A stretch of 64,000 nt of DNA, taken from positions 168,917-232,916 of the forward strand of contig JAIBCB010000006.1 of the NCBI GenBank assembly GCA_019694355.1, read 5' to 3'. The notes below the pieces were generated by a model. The model was not told where the DNA came from. It did no database searches and saw only the letters and a list, made by a program, of their open reading frames with translations. Origin of the DNA: Pyrinomonadaceae bacterium. Its GTDB lineage: Bacteria > Acidobacteriota > Blastocatellia > Pyrinomonadales > Pyrinomonadaceae. Positions 21,194 through 30,335 of this stretch are shown in pieces. The position numbers were made by a program, and so were the translations under genes. Positions within the stretch are counted from its first letter, which is position 1. Each line of letters begins with the position of its first letter.

Positions 21194-22093
21194 ATGAAGA
21201 TCTTTGTTTGGCTTCTGCTGGCTCTCATTTGGAGTTCGACCTGGATATTCATCAAGGTCGGCCTGGAGTTCCTTCCGCCCTTTGCCTTCGTTTCTTTGCG
21301 CTTTCTTCTCGCTGCGGCCGTCCTCGCTCCGTTCGTTCTCATGCGAAAGGGCGGCGGCCTTCCAAAGTCTCGCTCGGAATGGAAACTCCTTGGCCTGACG
21401 GGCATTTTTCAATTTACGCTCAACTATTCGAGCGTATTCTGGGCCGAACAGTACATCACGTCGGGCCTCGCTGCGGTACTTCAGGCGATGATCGTCGTAT
21501 TCGGATTGATCCTTGCCTGGATCTTTCTGCCAGGTGAAAGAATCACTGCACAGAAGATCATCGCGGTCGTCCTCGGCGTCATTGGCGTTGCCGTCATATT
21601 CATCGACCAACTAGGCGTGCACGACAATATGGCCTTTGCAGCGTGTGTTGCGATCGTTTTCGGAGCATACGCAGCCGCACAATCTTCGATCCTCGTAAAA
21701 GCGAAGGCCGCCGAGATACGGCCCGAGGCGATCGTATTTTGGCAGATGGTTTGCGGCCTTCCGCCGATCATCATTTACAGCCTTAGCACTGAAGGGAGTC
21801 CGTTCGACTACCATTGGTCGCTTGCAGCACTCGGCTGCATTCTTTATTTGGGCGTCATCGGAACTGTCCTCGCGTTTTACAGCTACTATTGGCTCTTGAA
21901 TAGGATAGAATCTACAAATGCGATGATGATCTCGCTCGTCACACCGCTGCTCGCCGTGCTGATCGGTTGGCTCGCCTTAGGCGAAACTTTGCCAAAGCAA
22001 ACCGGATTCGGCGGGATAATGATCATCGCAAGCGTCGCGCTCCTCGTATTCCGAAAGAAAGGTTTGCCGGCGAACAAAGAGCCGAACATTTAA
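21194..22093 (+). CDS. EamA-family (DMT) transporter
   Basis: A 299-residue protein with ten predicted hydrophobic helices in two EamA halves ([20 protein letters not shown] in the first, [19 protein letters not shown] in the second). Drug/metabolite transporter superfamily; the substrate is unknown. Starts 6 bases after rsmD and ends 5 bases before aroC. Confidence 0.88.
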   Translation: MKIFVWLLLALIWSSTWIFIKVGLEFLPPFAFVSLRFLLAAAVLAPFVLMRKGGGLPKSRSEWKLLGLTGIFQFTLNYSSVFWAEQYITSGLAAVLQAMIVVFGLILAWIFLPGERITAQKIIAVVLGVIGVAVIFIDQLGVHDNMAFAACVAIVFGAYAAAQSSILVKAKAAEIRPEAIVFWQMVCGLPPIIIYSLSTEGSPFDYHWSLAALGCILYLGVIGTVLAFYSYYWLLNRIESTNAMMISLVTPLLAVLIGWLALGETLPKQTGFGGIMIIASVALLVFRKKGLPANKEPNI

Positions 22094-22098
22094 CATTG

Positions 22099-23265
22099 AT
22101 GAGATTCAATTTCACAACTGCAGGAGAATCGCACGGCAAGGCCCTCGTAACGATCGTTGAAGGGATGCCGAGCGGCGTCGATATCCAAAAAGCCTCGATA
22201 GACCACGAACTCTGGCGACGGCAGCAAGGTTATGGCCGCGGCGGCAGGATGAAGATCGAGACCGATACGGTCGAGATCCTCTCGGGCGTTCGCCATGGCA
22301 AGAGCCTTGGATCGCCGATCACGCTTCTTATCGAGAACGACGATTTTGTCCACTGGGAAGCGATAATGTCGTCAGAGGCAAACGTAGAGCTGCCCAAGAA
22401 TACTCGCGTCGTAAAACGTCCGCGTCCGGGCCACGCCGACCTTGCCGGAGGCCAAAAATACGGGACACGCGACCTGCGCGACATTCTTGAGCGTGCGTCT
22501 GCTCGCGAAACCGCGGCACGCGTTGCCGCCGGTGCGGTGGCAAAGCAGCTTCTGTCGGAGTTTGGCGTCGAGATCAAAAGCCACGTCATCAAGCTCGGGC
22601 ATGTGCAGGCAGTTCCGCTTTCACGCGACTGGGACGACATCGCGAAACTTCCCGTCGATTCGCCGCTTAACTGTGTTGATGTGGTCGCACAGGAAGAGAT
22701 GATCCGCTTGATCGACGAAACGCGCGATGCTGGCGATACGCTCGGAGGAATCTTTGAGGTCGTCATCCGCGGACTTCCGATCGGCCTCGGCAGCCATACA
22801 TCGTGGGAAGACAAATTGGACGGACGCATCGCGAGAGCAATGATGTCGATACACGCGATCAAAGCGGTCGAGATCGGAGCGGGCGTTGCGAATGCCGGAA
22901 AACCGGGCTCTGAAGTGCACGACGAGATCGCGTTTGACGGAGAGAATTTTACGCGTCTCACCAATAATGCAGGCGGCCTTGAAGGCGGCATAACCAACGG
23001 CGAAGAACTGCGCGTACGCGGCTATATGAAGCCGATATCAACGCTCAAGAAACCACTTCGTTCGGTAGATATTGACACGAAAGAAGAGCAGGCGGCGGCA
23101 TTCGAACGTTCAGACGTGACCGCGGTTCCTGCGGCCGGTGTGATCGGTGAAGCGATGATGGCGATCGTCCTCGCGAACTCTATGCGCGAGAAATTCGGCG
23201 GAGATTCGTTCGATGAAATGCGGCGAAATTACGATTCGTATATCGAAGCAATAAAAGCGTATTAG
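22099..23265 (+). CDS. aroC: Chorismate synthase
   Basis: Last step of the shikimate pathway (EPSP to chorismate, needs reduced FMN). 388 residues beginning [17 protein letters not shown] (signature 1), with [37 protein letters not shown] and [20 protein letters not shown]. The frame is open upstream into the EamA gene; the ATG at 22099 just after that stop is clearly the start. Convergent with purD, with a 4-base overlap of the two 3' ends. Confidence 0.97.
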   Translation: MRFNFTTAGESHGKALVTIVEGMPSGVDIQKASIDHELWRRQQGYGRGGRMKIETDTVEILSGVRHGKSLGSPITLLIENDDFVHWEAIMSSEANVELPKNTRVVKRPRPGHADLAGGQKYGTRDLRDILERASARETAARVAAGAVAKQLLSEFGVEIKSHVIKLGHVQAVPLSRDWDDIAKLPVDSPLNCVDVVAQEEMIRLIDETRDAGDTLGGIFEVVIRGLPIGLGSHTSWEDKLDGRIARAMMSIHAIKAVEIGAGVANAGKPGSEVHDEIAFDGENFTRLTNNAGGLEGGITNGEELRVRGYMKPISTLKKPLRSVDIDTKEEQAAAFERSDVTAVPAAGVIGEAMMAIVLANSMREKFGGDSFDEMRRNYDSYIEAIKAY

Positions 23266-24539
23266 AGTTGCCGGCCGATGTCTTTGCGAAACTGCATTCC
23301 GGGCCACGTGATCTTTGAGACCGCTTCATAAGCACTCAAAAGCGCACCGTTGAGGTTTGCTCCGACAGCCGTGACGCCAAGAACGCGTCCACCTGACGTA
23401 ATATAATTCCCTGCCGCATCTCGCGCAGTTCCGGCGTGGAAAACGGCGACATTCGGGACTTTTGCAGCTTCGGCGAGGCCATTGATAACATCACCCGTTC
23501 GCGGCTTTGCCGGATACCCGTCTGCGGCCAGGATCACGCACGCAGAGCTTCCCTTCGTCCACTTGATATCAAGCTTGTCCAGCGTTTCCGTCAGCATCGC
23601 TTCGCAAATATCGACAAGGTCCGTCTCGAGCCTGACCAAAATAGATTGCGTTTCGGGGTCGCCAAAACGAACGTTGTATTCGAGTACCATCGGACCTTTC
23701 GCGGTCAACATCAGCCCAAAGAAGAGAACTCCGCGAAAATGTATATCTTCGCGTTTGCAGGCGTGGAGTGTCGGTTTGACGATCCTTTCGACAATATCGG
23801 AAAGTTCTGCTTCGGAAAGAAGAGCGTCATCGGAGACCGTGCCCATCCCGCCCGTGTTCGGGCCTGTGTCGCCATCGCCGATACGCTTGTGATCGCGAAC
23901 CGCGGGCATCATTGCAAAATTCTCGCCGTCCGAAAACACAAGGAGCGACACTTCCCTTCCCACTAGACACTCTTCGAGGACGATCTTGTCGGCGGCGGCA
24001 GAGCCTGCGATCTCGCCAAGATGGTTTATCGCTTCGACGGCCTCCGCACGATCTTTGGCGACCACAACGCCCTTGCCCGCCGCAAGCCCGTCGGCCTTTA
24101 CGACGACGTTAGAATCGCTCCCGCCAAAATCGCCGCTCTCAAGCTCTAAGATCGCAAAATCCGCAGAATGCGATACCGTGAATTTCGCGGTCGGGATACC
24201 ATGCCTTGCCATAAAACCTTTTGCGAACGCCTTGCTTGCCTCTAGCTGAGCACCGTTTGCCCGAGGGCCGATGATCCTCAACCCGCGACTTTCGAACTCA
24301 TCGACGATCCCCAATGCAAGAGATGTTTCGCCGCCTACGAATGTGATCCCGATATTGTTTGCGGCCGCAAAGTCCGCAAGCGACCGCACATCGTCTGCTG
24401 CAATATTCACGCAAGTCGCGATCCCCGCGATCCCTGCATTTCCGGGCGCGCAGAATAAGCCTTCGACTTTCGGAGAACGGCGAAACGCAGAGCAGATCGC
24501 GTGTTCACGCCCGCCCGATCCAACTACCAGAACATTCAT
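23262..24539 (-). CDS. purD: Phosphoribosylamine-glycine ligase
   Basis: Second step of purine synthesis (makes GAR). The 425-residue ATP-grasp enzyme starts [15 protein letters not shown] and has [14 protein letters not shown] and [14 protein letters not shown], both typical of PurD. It stands alone: no other pur gene is near. The 3' end overlaps aroC by 4 bases. Confidence 0.96.
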   Translation of the reverse strand: MNVLVVGSGGREHAICSAFRRSPKVEGLFCAPGNAGIAGIATCVNIAADDVRSLADFAAANNIGITFVGGETSLALGIVDEFESRGLRIIGPRANGAQLEASKAFAKGFMARHGIPTAKFTVSHSADFAILELESGDFGGSDSNVVVKADGLAAGKGVVVAKDRAEAVEAINHLGEIAGSAAADKIVLEECLVGREVSLLVFSDGENFAMMPAVRDHKRIGDGDTGPNTGGMGTVSDDALLSEAELSDIVERIVKPTLHACKREDIHFRGVLFFGLMLTAKGPMVLEYNVRFGDPETQSILVRLETDLVDICEAMLTETLDKLDIKWTKGSSACVILAADGYPAKPRTGDVINGLAEAAKVPNVAVFHAGTARDAAGNYITSGGRVLGVTAVGANLNGALLSAYEAVSKITWPGMQFRKDIGRQL

Positions 24540-24573
24540 AAGCTATCTTGAGTCACGACCTCTCAATTTTGCC

Positions 24574-24601
24574 TTGACAGGTATTTACCCTAAATTGTAA
24601 C
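24574..24601 (+). promoter_or_regulatory. Putative sigma-70 type promoter
   Basis: A consensus TTGACA (24574-24579) is followed after 16 bases by TGTAAC (24596-24601). It points toward the zinc-ribbon gene that starts 150 bases downstream. Between promoter and gene, an AGCGC-N9-GCGCT inverted repeat is seen. Confidence 0.45.
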
Positions 24602-24751
24602 TTCAATTAACATCCTACACCGTTGATTCCGAAAGCGCCGAATTCAAGCGCTCCCTTCCCGTTCGGACATTGGTGTATCGCAGTGTCATTGGCAATGCGT
24701 TCGTTCATGCGGTCAGGATGTTAAGAAAAAGATCATAGGCTGACTTTATTG

Positions 24752-25093
24752 ATGTCTTCGAATCCTCACATTCCTGAGAACGACGGAAGTTCTGTATCCA
24801 CTGAACTGCCGGATATTTCGATCCTTTGCACCGACTGCAAGTCGGAGTTTATCTGGACGACCGGTGAGCGCGCGTTCTTCCACCAAAAAGGCCTGACAAA
24901 TCCGCCAAAACGCTGCAAGCCTTGCAAGAGAGCAAAGAATGAGCGAGTAGAGGCCGCTATTGCCGCGGCAAACGGCCAGCGTCAGAAAGTTTCGGTCAGG
25001 GTCGAATGTGCGTCCTGTGGACGGGAAACGACGGTCCCTTTTTATCCATCTCAAGGCAGACCCGTGTTCTGCCGCGATTGTTTCAAAAAATAA
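24752..25093 (+). CDS. Double zinc-ribbon protein (CxxC-x17-CxxC)
   Basis: A 113-residue cytosolic protein with two four-cysteine sites: Cys26-X2-Cys29-X25-Cys55-X2-Cys58 and, at the C-terminus, C-X2-C-X17-C-X2-C (ECASCGRE and FCRDCFKK). The second is the CxxC-x17-CxxC domain found in many small bacterial proteins of unknown role. The FIWTTGERAFFHQKG segment between the first pair is typical of the zinc-ribbon domain often paired with it. Function unknown; nucleic acid binding is only a guess. ATG at 24752 is preferred over the in-frame TTG at 24749. Confidence 0.82.
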   Translation: MSSNPHIPENDGSSVSTELPDISILCTDCKSEFIWTTGERAFFHQKGLTNPPKRCKPCKRAKNERVEAAIAAANGQRQKVSVRVECASCGRETTVPFYPSQGRPVFCRDCFKK

Positions 25094-25160
25094 GCGAAGC
25101 CTCTAGCTCTCCTGATTGAGCACGAAGCTAAATTTGAGATCTGCTTTGGTAGAAATGAGT

Positions 25161-25240
25161 AGGGCGGCGTCTCCCACAGCGCCGCCCTGGTGTCACAAGT
25201 CCTCACTTCTTGTGACAAATGTTCACCGGGGTGGTGAACA
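25161..25240. repeat. Three different hairpins in tandem
   Basis: Three perfect stem-loops follow one another with 2-base spacers in a 246-base convergent gap: AGGGCGGCG with CGCCGCCCT (25161-25169, 25180-25188), TGTCACAAG with CTTGTGACA (25191-25199, 25209-25217), and TGTTCACC with GGTGAACA around GGGGT (25220-25227, 25233-25240). Only the first is GC-rich and none has a T tract, so they are not ordinary terminators, although they could still stop or protect transcripts from either side. The rest of the gap shows nothing. Confidence 0.8.
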
Positions 25241-25339
25241 GATTTGATTATCCACACCGTTTGAGAAATTGCAAACCGAAAGCAACAAACAGTAGTAAGT
25301 TTTTGTAATTAATCCCCCATTTGGGGTATGCAGAGAATT

Positions 25340-26605
25340 CTACCTGGCGACGGAGATCGCACCGGGAAGGACAGCGAATTCGCCCGTCGGCAACTGAGCG
25401 AATATAGAATAGGCACCGGACAGAGCTTTTTCATCCACATTTATTTGGAATCTTATCGCAGAAACATTTTCCGCGTAGTCGAGATCAGTTAGAGTTGTCT
25501 CATCGATCCTGACCAGCGGAGACGAAGTGAATATCGCCAATCGTGCGGCATCGAGTCCGCGGCCGCCGATCGTCATCAAGTTCGTTGAGCCCGGCCGAAG
25601 CTTTACTGCAGATGTGGACAAAAGGCCGTCGACGCCAACATAAGCTAGTTCAAATGGTGCGGGAATTGCGGATGGCTTCGCTTCGAACCGAGCCAAAGTT
25701 CCTGATTCAACGGAGATCGTGCCCAGGTCCTCGGCAAGCGTTCCGACGCCCTCACGAGCGATCAAAACAGAATAGGTACCGTCGCTAAGTCCCCCAAAAA
25801 CAAATTCTCCGCCGTTCTCGATCCGTGTCCCGGCTGCGATCTCGCCATCCTTATCTTCGAGAAGAACAAGGCTTCCGGCGAGCGAGAACTCGCTGCTGGC
25901 AAGCTTCCCCGCGACACGTCCGCAGCACAATTCATTTCCGGCCGATGGGCCATAAAGCGAACGAACGGCCGCGATATCTTCAGCAGATAGTGCCTTCCTA
26001 AATGCGAAGCCCGGGCCGATCGTTGAATTGATATCAACGTTCCCGTGCATCACGGAACCCATGATCTGCGAGTGACGCAATCCGAGGAGATGGCCGATCT
26101 CGTGCGTCAAAACGCCTTCGAGGTCGTAGGTAGCGAAAGAACCGTCGCTCGAGAACGCAGCATAAGGGTTCAGAACAATATCTGCTTCGGTGACAAATCC
26201 GTTTCGGTCGGTAAAAACACGCGTTTTAGCGGACGTACTCGTGTCTCCCGGCGGAAAGAGGGCAAGGTTCTCGCTTGTCTGAGCGATCGTGATAAGGCTT
26301 TCACCGTCGCCCCGATTTGCAGGGCTCGCATCGCGCCTCTTTGATTCGACAAATGAAATATGAACGTTCGCGACCGATTCCCAACGCAATATGGCATTAT
26401 TGATCGCTCTTTCAATGTCTGTGCCCGGCTTGAAGTTTGACGCTCCCGCAAATAACGAGCGGGAGATCGCGATGTTTATCCGATCCGAACGCCATCTTGC
26501 GGGTACGACCTTCGCTCCGGCTCCCGCCTCAAATTCAGAGGCAAAAGAGCTCGTCGCGGCCGCAAACACCAAGAAGGCTGCGAAATATCGGATAATGCTG
26601 CGCAT
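25340..26605 (-). CDS. Secreted matrixin-like zinc metalloprotease
   Basis: A 421-residue protein starting with the signal peptide MRSIIRYFAAFLVFAAATSSF. The metzincin zinc site HEIGHLLGLRH fits HEXXHXXGXXH; about 10 residues later VMHG may supply the Met-turn. The part before it (ERAINNAILRWESVANVHI) is typical of matrixin catalytic domains. After about residue 225 a carboxypeptidase-regulatory/CnaB-like beta domain (GRVAGKLAS, FVFGGLSDGTYSVLI) and a further beta-rich region follow. An upstream ATG at 26641 would overlap the preceding small gene; 26605 has AGGA 13 bases ahead and begins just after that gene's stop. Confidence 0.85.
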   Translation of the reverse strand: MRSIIRYFAAFLVFAAATSSFASEFEAGAGAKVVPARWRSDRINIAISRSLFAGASNFKPGTDIERAINNAILRWESVANVHISFVESKRRDASPANRGDGESLITIAQTSENLALFPPGDTSTSAKTRVFTDRNGFVTEADIVLNPYAAFSSDGSFATYDLEGVLTHEIGHLLGLRHSQIMGSVMHGNVDINSTIGPGFAFRKALSAEDIAAVRSLYGPSAGNELCCGRVAGKLASSEFSLAGSLVLLEDKDGEIAAGTRIENGGEFVFGGLSDGTYSVLIAREGVGTLAEDLGTISVESGTLARFEAKPSAIPAPFELAYVGVDGLLSTSAVKLRPGSTNLMTIGGRGLDAARLAIFTSSPLVRIDETTLTDLDYAENVSAIRFQINVDEKALSGAYSIFAQLPTGEFAVLPGAISVAR

Positions 26606-26606
26606 T

Positions 26607-26825
26607 CTACGGATTATCCTGGTGGACAGTGCCGTCCGCATTTACGTGCTCGAGGTCAGCAAAAGCGACGGTGAGAAGAAGCCATACAAGGCTGAGAGTT
26701 GCAAGCACATATAGGATCGAGATTTGTTCATACACGATCAGCAAAGTGACGATAAGAGCCACCAGTGCCATCCAGAAAAAAGCGACCGTTCGCTTGCCAA
26801 AACGTCTTTTTGATACAGGTTCCAT
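26607..26825 (-). CDS. Small two-helix membrane protein
   Basis: About 72 residues, MEPVSKRRFGKRTVAF then two hydrophobic helices (WMALVALIVTLLIVYEQ and LYVLATLSLVWLLLTVAF) and a polar tail. The ATG at 26825 is preferred because AAGG lies 8 bases upstream; the frame is open to 26867. Its stop is one base before the matrixin-like gene, so the two are probably co-transcribed. No known family. Confidence 0.65.
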   Translation of the reverse strand: MEPVSKRRFGKRTVAFFWMALVALIVTLLIVYEQISILYVLATLSLVWLLLTVAFADLEHVNADGTVHQDNP

Positions 26826-26882
26826 AGGTAAACCTTGATTATAGGCTGTCAGGCCGCCAAATACCAAGCAAAAATCAGCAGC

Positions 26883-27818
26883 TTATTCGATGACGACCAA
26901 GGGAAGAGCGGCATGTTTGTCGGATATGGCCCCCGCGATCTCGGGCGGATACTTACGTTCGCTGCCGCCCTTCGTCATAACTTCAACAATGTCCAGCGGC
27001 TGCATTTCGGGATCTTTTTCGGTTCCGGCCGCGATCTTTTTCAGGTCCGCCTCGATTCGCGAAGACTGTCCTTTGTCTCGTCGATAGATAATAACGCGGC
27101 GCTCATCGCCGTCCTTTGCAACGCCGCCGGCCATCGCGATCAGTCTCGAAAGCGTGACCTTTTCTTTTGACGGTATCGGCCGCGGGCTCCGCACTCCGCC
27201 GATCGCATAGATCGGCAAGGCCTTTTCAACAACGACGAGATCGCCGGGCGAAATGAAAGGATCTGCGTCCGGGCTGCCATTTACGAGGTCAGAGATCTTA
27301 ATAACGAAACGCCCGCTCTGTTCCCTTGCATCGGGAGCGGGGCAGCTCGGACCTTCCGGGCGGAATACGCTTACTTCGCCGCCCGAACTGTCGGTGATGC
27401 CGCCGGAGCGTGCTATCAGTTCCCTCAGTCGGACAGGACGTTTTATTTGATAACGATGCGGCGAGCGAACGGCACCATCGAGAATCGCCGGCTGCCGCTT
27501 TGAACGATCGACAATAAAAACATTTACTTTTGGATCACGAAGCGTCGAAGACAAGGCCTTGACCGCATCTGCAGCGATCTCAGAAGGCATTCTGCATTGT
27601 GCCTTTACGGGGTCGCCGAATTCGTTAAAGCCGTTGAGAAAGCCTTCAGGCGTGAGGCCTCCGCGCCAATCGTGGTCGAGGCTGCCTTCGACGTCCACCT
27701 CAACGATGTCGCCTGAATGTACCGCATCGAACCGATCCGGAGCGAATGTTTGGGCGGTAACGGCGTGTGATAAAGCTGCCGCAAAAAAAAGGACCACAAC
27801 TGCGGCGAAACTGCACAC
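26883..27818 (-). CDS. Polysaccharide export / SLBB domain protein
   Basis: About 312 residues with a signal peptide (MCSFAAVVVLFFAAALSHAV) and a Poly_export N-domain (VHSGDIVEVDVEG, PKVNVFIVDRSKRQPAILDG) followed by two SLBB motifs (VRSPHRYQIKRPVRLRELIA and VRSPRPIPSKEKVTLSRLIA). This is the Wza-like periplasmic/outer-membrane family used in capsule or exopolysaccharide export. The frame runs upstream to 28031, but that part belongs to the zinc-ribbon gene in another frame. GGAGG at 27826-27830 is spaced correctly for the GTG at 27818. No polymerase, flippase or glycosyltransferase lies next to it. Confidence 0.82.
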   Translation of the reverse strand: MCSFAAVVVLFFAAALSHAVTAQTFAPDRFDAVHSGDIVEVDVEGSLDHDWRGGLTPEGFLNGFNEFGDPVKAQCRMPSEIAADAVKALSSTLRDPKVNVFIVDRSKRQPAILDGAVRSPHRYQIKRPVRLRELIARSGGITDSSGGEVSVFRPEGPSCPAPDAREQSGRFVIKISDLVNGSPDADPFISPGDLVVVEKALPIYAIGGVRSPRPIPSKEKVTLSRLIAMAGGVAKDGDERRVIIYRRDKGQSSRIEADLKKIAAGTEKDPEMQPLDIVEVMTKGGSERKYPPEIAGAISDKHAALPLVVIE

Positions 27819-27820
27819 AG

Positions 27821-28027
27821 TCACGCCTCCGCGTCGGTATCGCGAGTCTTTTTCTTTCCGGTTGGTTTGCTCGACACCGTTCCGGGGACGGCAAAACCTT
27901 TGAATTCCCAATTGCAGCTGTCGCATAAGAGGAAGTACCGAAAGAAAAGCTTTGAGAGCAGTGTCGTGTGTCGATAACCTCGTCGAATGCGTTTGCTGCT
28001 GCAGCGAGGGCAGCTTTGAGAGACCAT
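27821..28027 (-). CDS. Small zinc-ribbon protein
   Basis: 68 residues with Cys6-X2-Cys9 (SCPRCSSKRIRRGYRH) and Cys35-X2-Cys38 (LLCDSCNWEF), a basic loop and a Lys/Thr-rich tail. It lies between the TM protein (16 bases upstream) and the SLBB gene (stop 2 bases before its GTG), all in one transcript. The arrangement suggests a role tied to the export protein, but its job is unknown. Confidence 0.72.
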   Translation of the reverse strand: MVSQSCPRCSSKRIRRGYRHTTLLSKLFFRYFLLCDSCNWEFKGFAVPGTVSSKPTGKKKTRDTDAEA

Positions 28028-28043
28028 GCAAAATTATCTTAAC

Positions 28044-28997
28044 CTATAGATCCAAAATATTGTCGTCGTGGCGTGCAAGCCTTTCAAGTCCGTGATTGAT
28101 CTTTCTCAATATCTCATCGCGATCCGGGCCGGAGGCTCGATGCCCGCCTAAAAAGAATAGCGCATCTCGGTAAAGATGCCTCGCCGTGGCGATGTCCCCT
28201 ACGCTTTCGGCTCGTTCTGCTTTCTCGATCCGATCTGAGACCTTTATCTCGGTCAAGATCTCATCCAGCAGCTCACGCGACTCCACCAACGCAGGTTCCG
28301 ATGGATAGAACGCTAAGGCCGAATCGAGCACGTCTATCGCCCCCTGAGCGGCCGAGAGGCGTTCGCCTTGGCTGCGTTGTGAATTCGCCTCGAGAGCAAG
28401 GGCCCTTGACTTGATCGACGCCCATTGAAGCAAATGATATTTATGAAATTCGGCGACCGATCTTTTCGCGGACTGGAATGCGGGCAGTCGCGGCGAACCA
28501 GGGCTGATGTTGTCGAATTCCCTTTCGAGCAGCGAAAGATATTCGCTGCACATTTCGAAAACTTCTCTATGCCCTTCAGCGAATCTCGCAAGCGTGACGG
28601 CGGCATCAGATTTTTTCTTGATCGCACGAAGCAGATGAGCGTTCTGCTCCAGGCTGAGTTTTTCGTCCTTCGGAGGACGAGCAGCGTTCTTCAAGTAAAC
28701 GTCATTAAGGCTGCGGTTAAACTGCCGTTCGGCGGCAAGGAATTTGTTGCGTGCCCGCCGCAGAATGATCTCACGCAGCGAAACGGCACAGACAAGCACG
28801 AGGCTTGCGACGATCCCTGACGTTATCCAAGGTGTCTGCTCGCCGCCGTCGTGCAGGATGCCCCAGAGCAAAAAGAACGTGCAAAGAGAGATCGCCAGAG
28901 CCAGCACGTAGTAGTTTGCCGCCGGCAGCCAGAACGGAATTCGGCCGCGTTGAAGCCTGGTTGAATTTTGTCGCGATCGCTGAGTGTTTCGGTTCAC
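28044..28997 (-). CDS. Membrane protein with helical cytosolic domain, unknown
   Basis: 317 residues: a basic N-terminus, two hydrophobic helices (about 26-47 and 58-75), then a long soluble alpha-helical region. The C-terminal third (AIDVLDSALAFYPSEPALVE, DIATARHLYRDALFF) resembles TPR-like pairs. First gene of the unit TM protein-zinc ribbon-SLBB protein, so it may help in envelope polysaccharide export, for example as a scaffold. No family recognised. Confidence 0.7.
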   Translation of the reverse strand: MNRNTQRSRQNSTRLQRGRIPFWLPAANYYVLALAISLCTFFLLWGILHDGGEQTPWITSGIVASLVLVCAVSLREIILRRARNKFLAAERQFNRSLNDVYLKNAARPPKDEKLSLEQNAHLLRAIKKKSDAAVTLARFAEGHREVFEMCSEYLSLLEREFDNISPGSPRLPAFQSAKRSVAEFHKYHLLQWASIKSRALALEANSQRSQGERLSAAQGAIDVLDSALAFYPSEPALVESRELLDEILTEIKVSDRIEKAERAESVGDIATARHLYRDALFFLGGHRASGPDRDEILRKINHGLERLARHDDNILDL

Positions 28998-29148
28998 TTC
29001 GAATCGTTTTCGTTAAGTTGGAGACCAATTGACCCGGGAAGACTACCCTTACCGCGAAATATTAACAAAATTACTCGCAGATTCCATAGTGTTTCCAAAA
29101 AAGTTAGGGATTTTCCTTCACGCGTCTGCTAAACTCTCCCGTTAACTG

Positions 29149-29322
29149 ATGGTGAAAAGGCCCAAACAAAAGACGGAAAAAAGGCCCGTGTTCGATTCGA
29201 TCCGAAAGCCGACAGCTCCTCCGGCAAGGCGTTTCGGAGAGAATGCTCCGGAGTCGGTGCGCCATCCGTCGCTGCGCAAAGAGAAGCATAAGAAGAACGA
29301 AGACGAGAGAGGCGAAGAATGA
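29149..29322 (+). CDS. Small basic protein, 57 residues
   Basis: An ATG at 29149 opens a 57-residue frame rich in Lys, Arg, Pro and Glu (it begins MVKRPKQKTEKRPVFDSIRK and ends KKNEDERGEE). The stop TGA overlaps the ATG of the next gene in an ATGA junction, which supports translation of both. Likely disordered and possibly RNA- or ribosome-associated; this is a guess from composition. No clear ribosome-binding site is visible. Confidence 0.6.
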   Translation: MVKRPKQKTEKRPVFDSIRKPTAPPARRFGENAPESVRHPSLRKEKHKKNEDERGEE

Positions 29323-29603
29323 GCTGGTTCAGCCGAAAGCCAAAGCGCTCGATGACGGCCTCCGCTTGGGCGCGCCCTGAAATGAGCGTAACTTTCCGCG
29401 CCGAAATCATGCCCGGCCGAACTCGTGAACAGCGGACCTTTAAGATCGAAAAGGTCTTTCCGAATGGCCGGGTAACTCTCTACGATTTCGCGGGCGAACA
29501 CCGTGAAGGTGCGTTCGAACCGATCAACTTTCTTCGCGACAAGGCACGAGGGACCTCAAACGGCAACCAGTCCTCCAACGGGGAAGATCCGGACGTTGGA
29601 TAG
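29319..29603 (+). CDS. Small conserved-looking protein, unknown
   Basis: 94 residues (MSWFSRKPKRS at the start; a beta-rich centre VTFRAEIMPGR, KVFPNGRVTLYDFAGEHREG; a disordered tail). GAGAGG lies about 8 bases ahead of the ATG and its start overlaps the 57-residue gene by ATGA, so the two are translationally coupled. The 3' end overlaps the convergent phosphodiesterase-like gene by 48 bases. No family recognised. Confidence 0.6.
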   Translation: MSWFSRKPKRSMTASAWARPEMSVTFRAEIMPGRTREQRTFKIEKVFPNGRVTLYDFAGEHREGAFEPINFLRDKARGTSNGNQSSNGEDPDVG

Positions 29604-30332
29604 CTCCAGTGCATCGATCTCCGCAACCACCTGTTCACGGAACATCGGCTTGATATTCACGACATAGACCGGTAGATCGTTTCGATCCAGCTTCTCGAGC
29701 TCCGCCTTAAGGCCGAGCGGCGTAAGATGGCGAGCGGTCGAGGCAAGCCTGCTCATTTGCTCGGGAAACGCACATTCGATGACGATCGCCCTTAGATCGT
29801 CCCGTCTGCTTGCCGTTTCCCAGATCGCTGCGGTATCCGCCGTGTCGCCCGTCAGTGCGATCGAACCGGACGCATCACTGATCATGAATCCCGCACTCGG
29901 CTCATTGTGATTCACCTTTACCGGCAGGATCGAAAGGCCCGAAACGCGGAATTCTCTCTCGAATTCGTATTCGCGAAACTGAAGGACCTTACCGAAATCG
30001 TTCTCGATCTCTTCAAAGTTCGGATAGATCACATCGTTAAAGATATGCGTTCGAAGGGCCTCGATCATCGCTCGCGAAGCATGAACGCGGATCGGTGAAC
30101 GAAGGGTTGAAAAAAGGTCGTCAACAAAGAGCGGCAAGCCCGCTATGTGATCAAGATGGGTGTGCGAAAGCACGATATCGCGCACATTCGGGCGATCCGC
30201 ACCAACGGCCATCGCGAGGCTTCCGGCATCAAAAGCTACCTCGCCGTTCACAACGAAGCAGGCGGTATGCTGGTGGTTCGAAGCCGAACCATCGTCATCG
30301 AATGAGCTTTTGAGCAGCCTTATCTCCATCAA
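29556..30332 (-). CDS. MBL-fold hydrolase, class II cyclic-nucleotide phosphodiesterase-like
   Basis: 258 residues with the metallo-beta-lactamase signature HTHLDHIAGL near residue 58, NHNEPSAGFMI and ALTGDTADT (metal-bridging Asp) and a terminal IKPMFREQ. The HTHLDHxxGLP form and the overall order resemble class II 3',5'-cAMP phosphodiesterases (CpdP/PDE1) rather than lactamases or RNases. It starts 3 bases past the stop of the SDR gene, so both are probably one operon. A cyclic-nucleotide role would match the MscS channel with a cNMP domain at 45.6 kb, but no cyclase is in the window. Confidence 0.75.
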   Translation of the reverse strand: MMEIRLLKSSFDDDGSASNHQHTACFVVNGEVAFDAGSLAMAVGADRPNVRDIVLSHTHLDHIAGLPLFVDDLFSTLRSPIRVHASRAMIEALRTHIFNDVIYPNFEEIENDFGKVLQFREYEFEREFRVSGLSILPVKVNHNEPSAGFMISDASGSIALTGDTADTAAIWETASRRDDLRAIVIECAFPEQMSRLASTARHLTPLGLKAELEKLDRNDLPVYVVNIKPMFREQVVAEIDALELSNVRIFPVGGLVAV

Positions 30333-30335
30333 ATT

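Noticed and set aside
29142..29501. 119-residue minus-strand frame
   Set aside because: Composition of an antisense shadow; the coupled plus-strand small genes are better supported.
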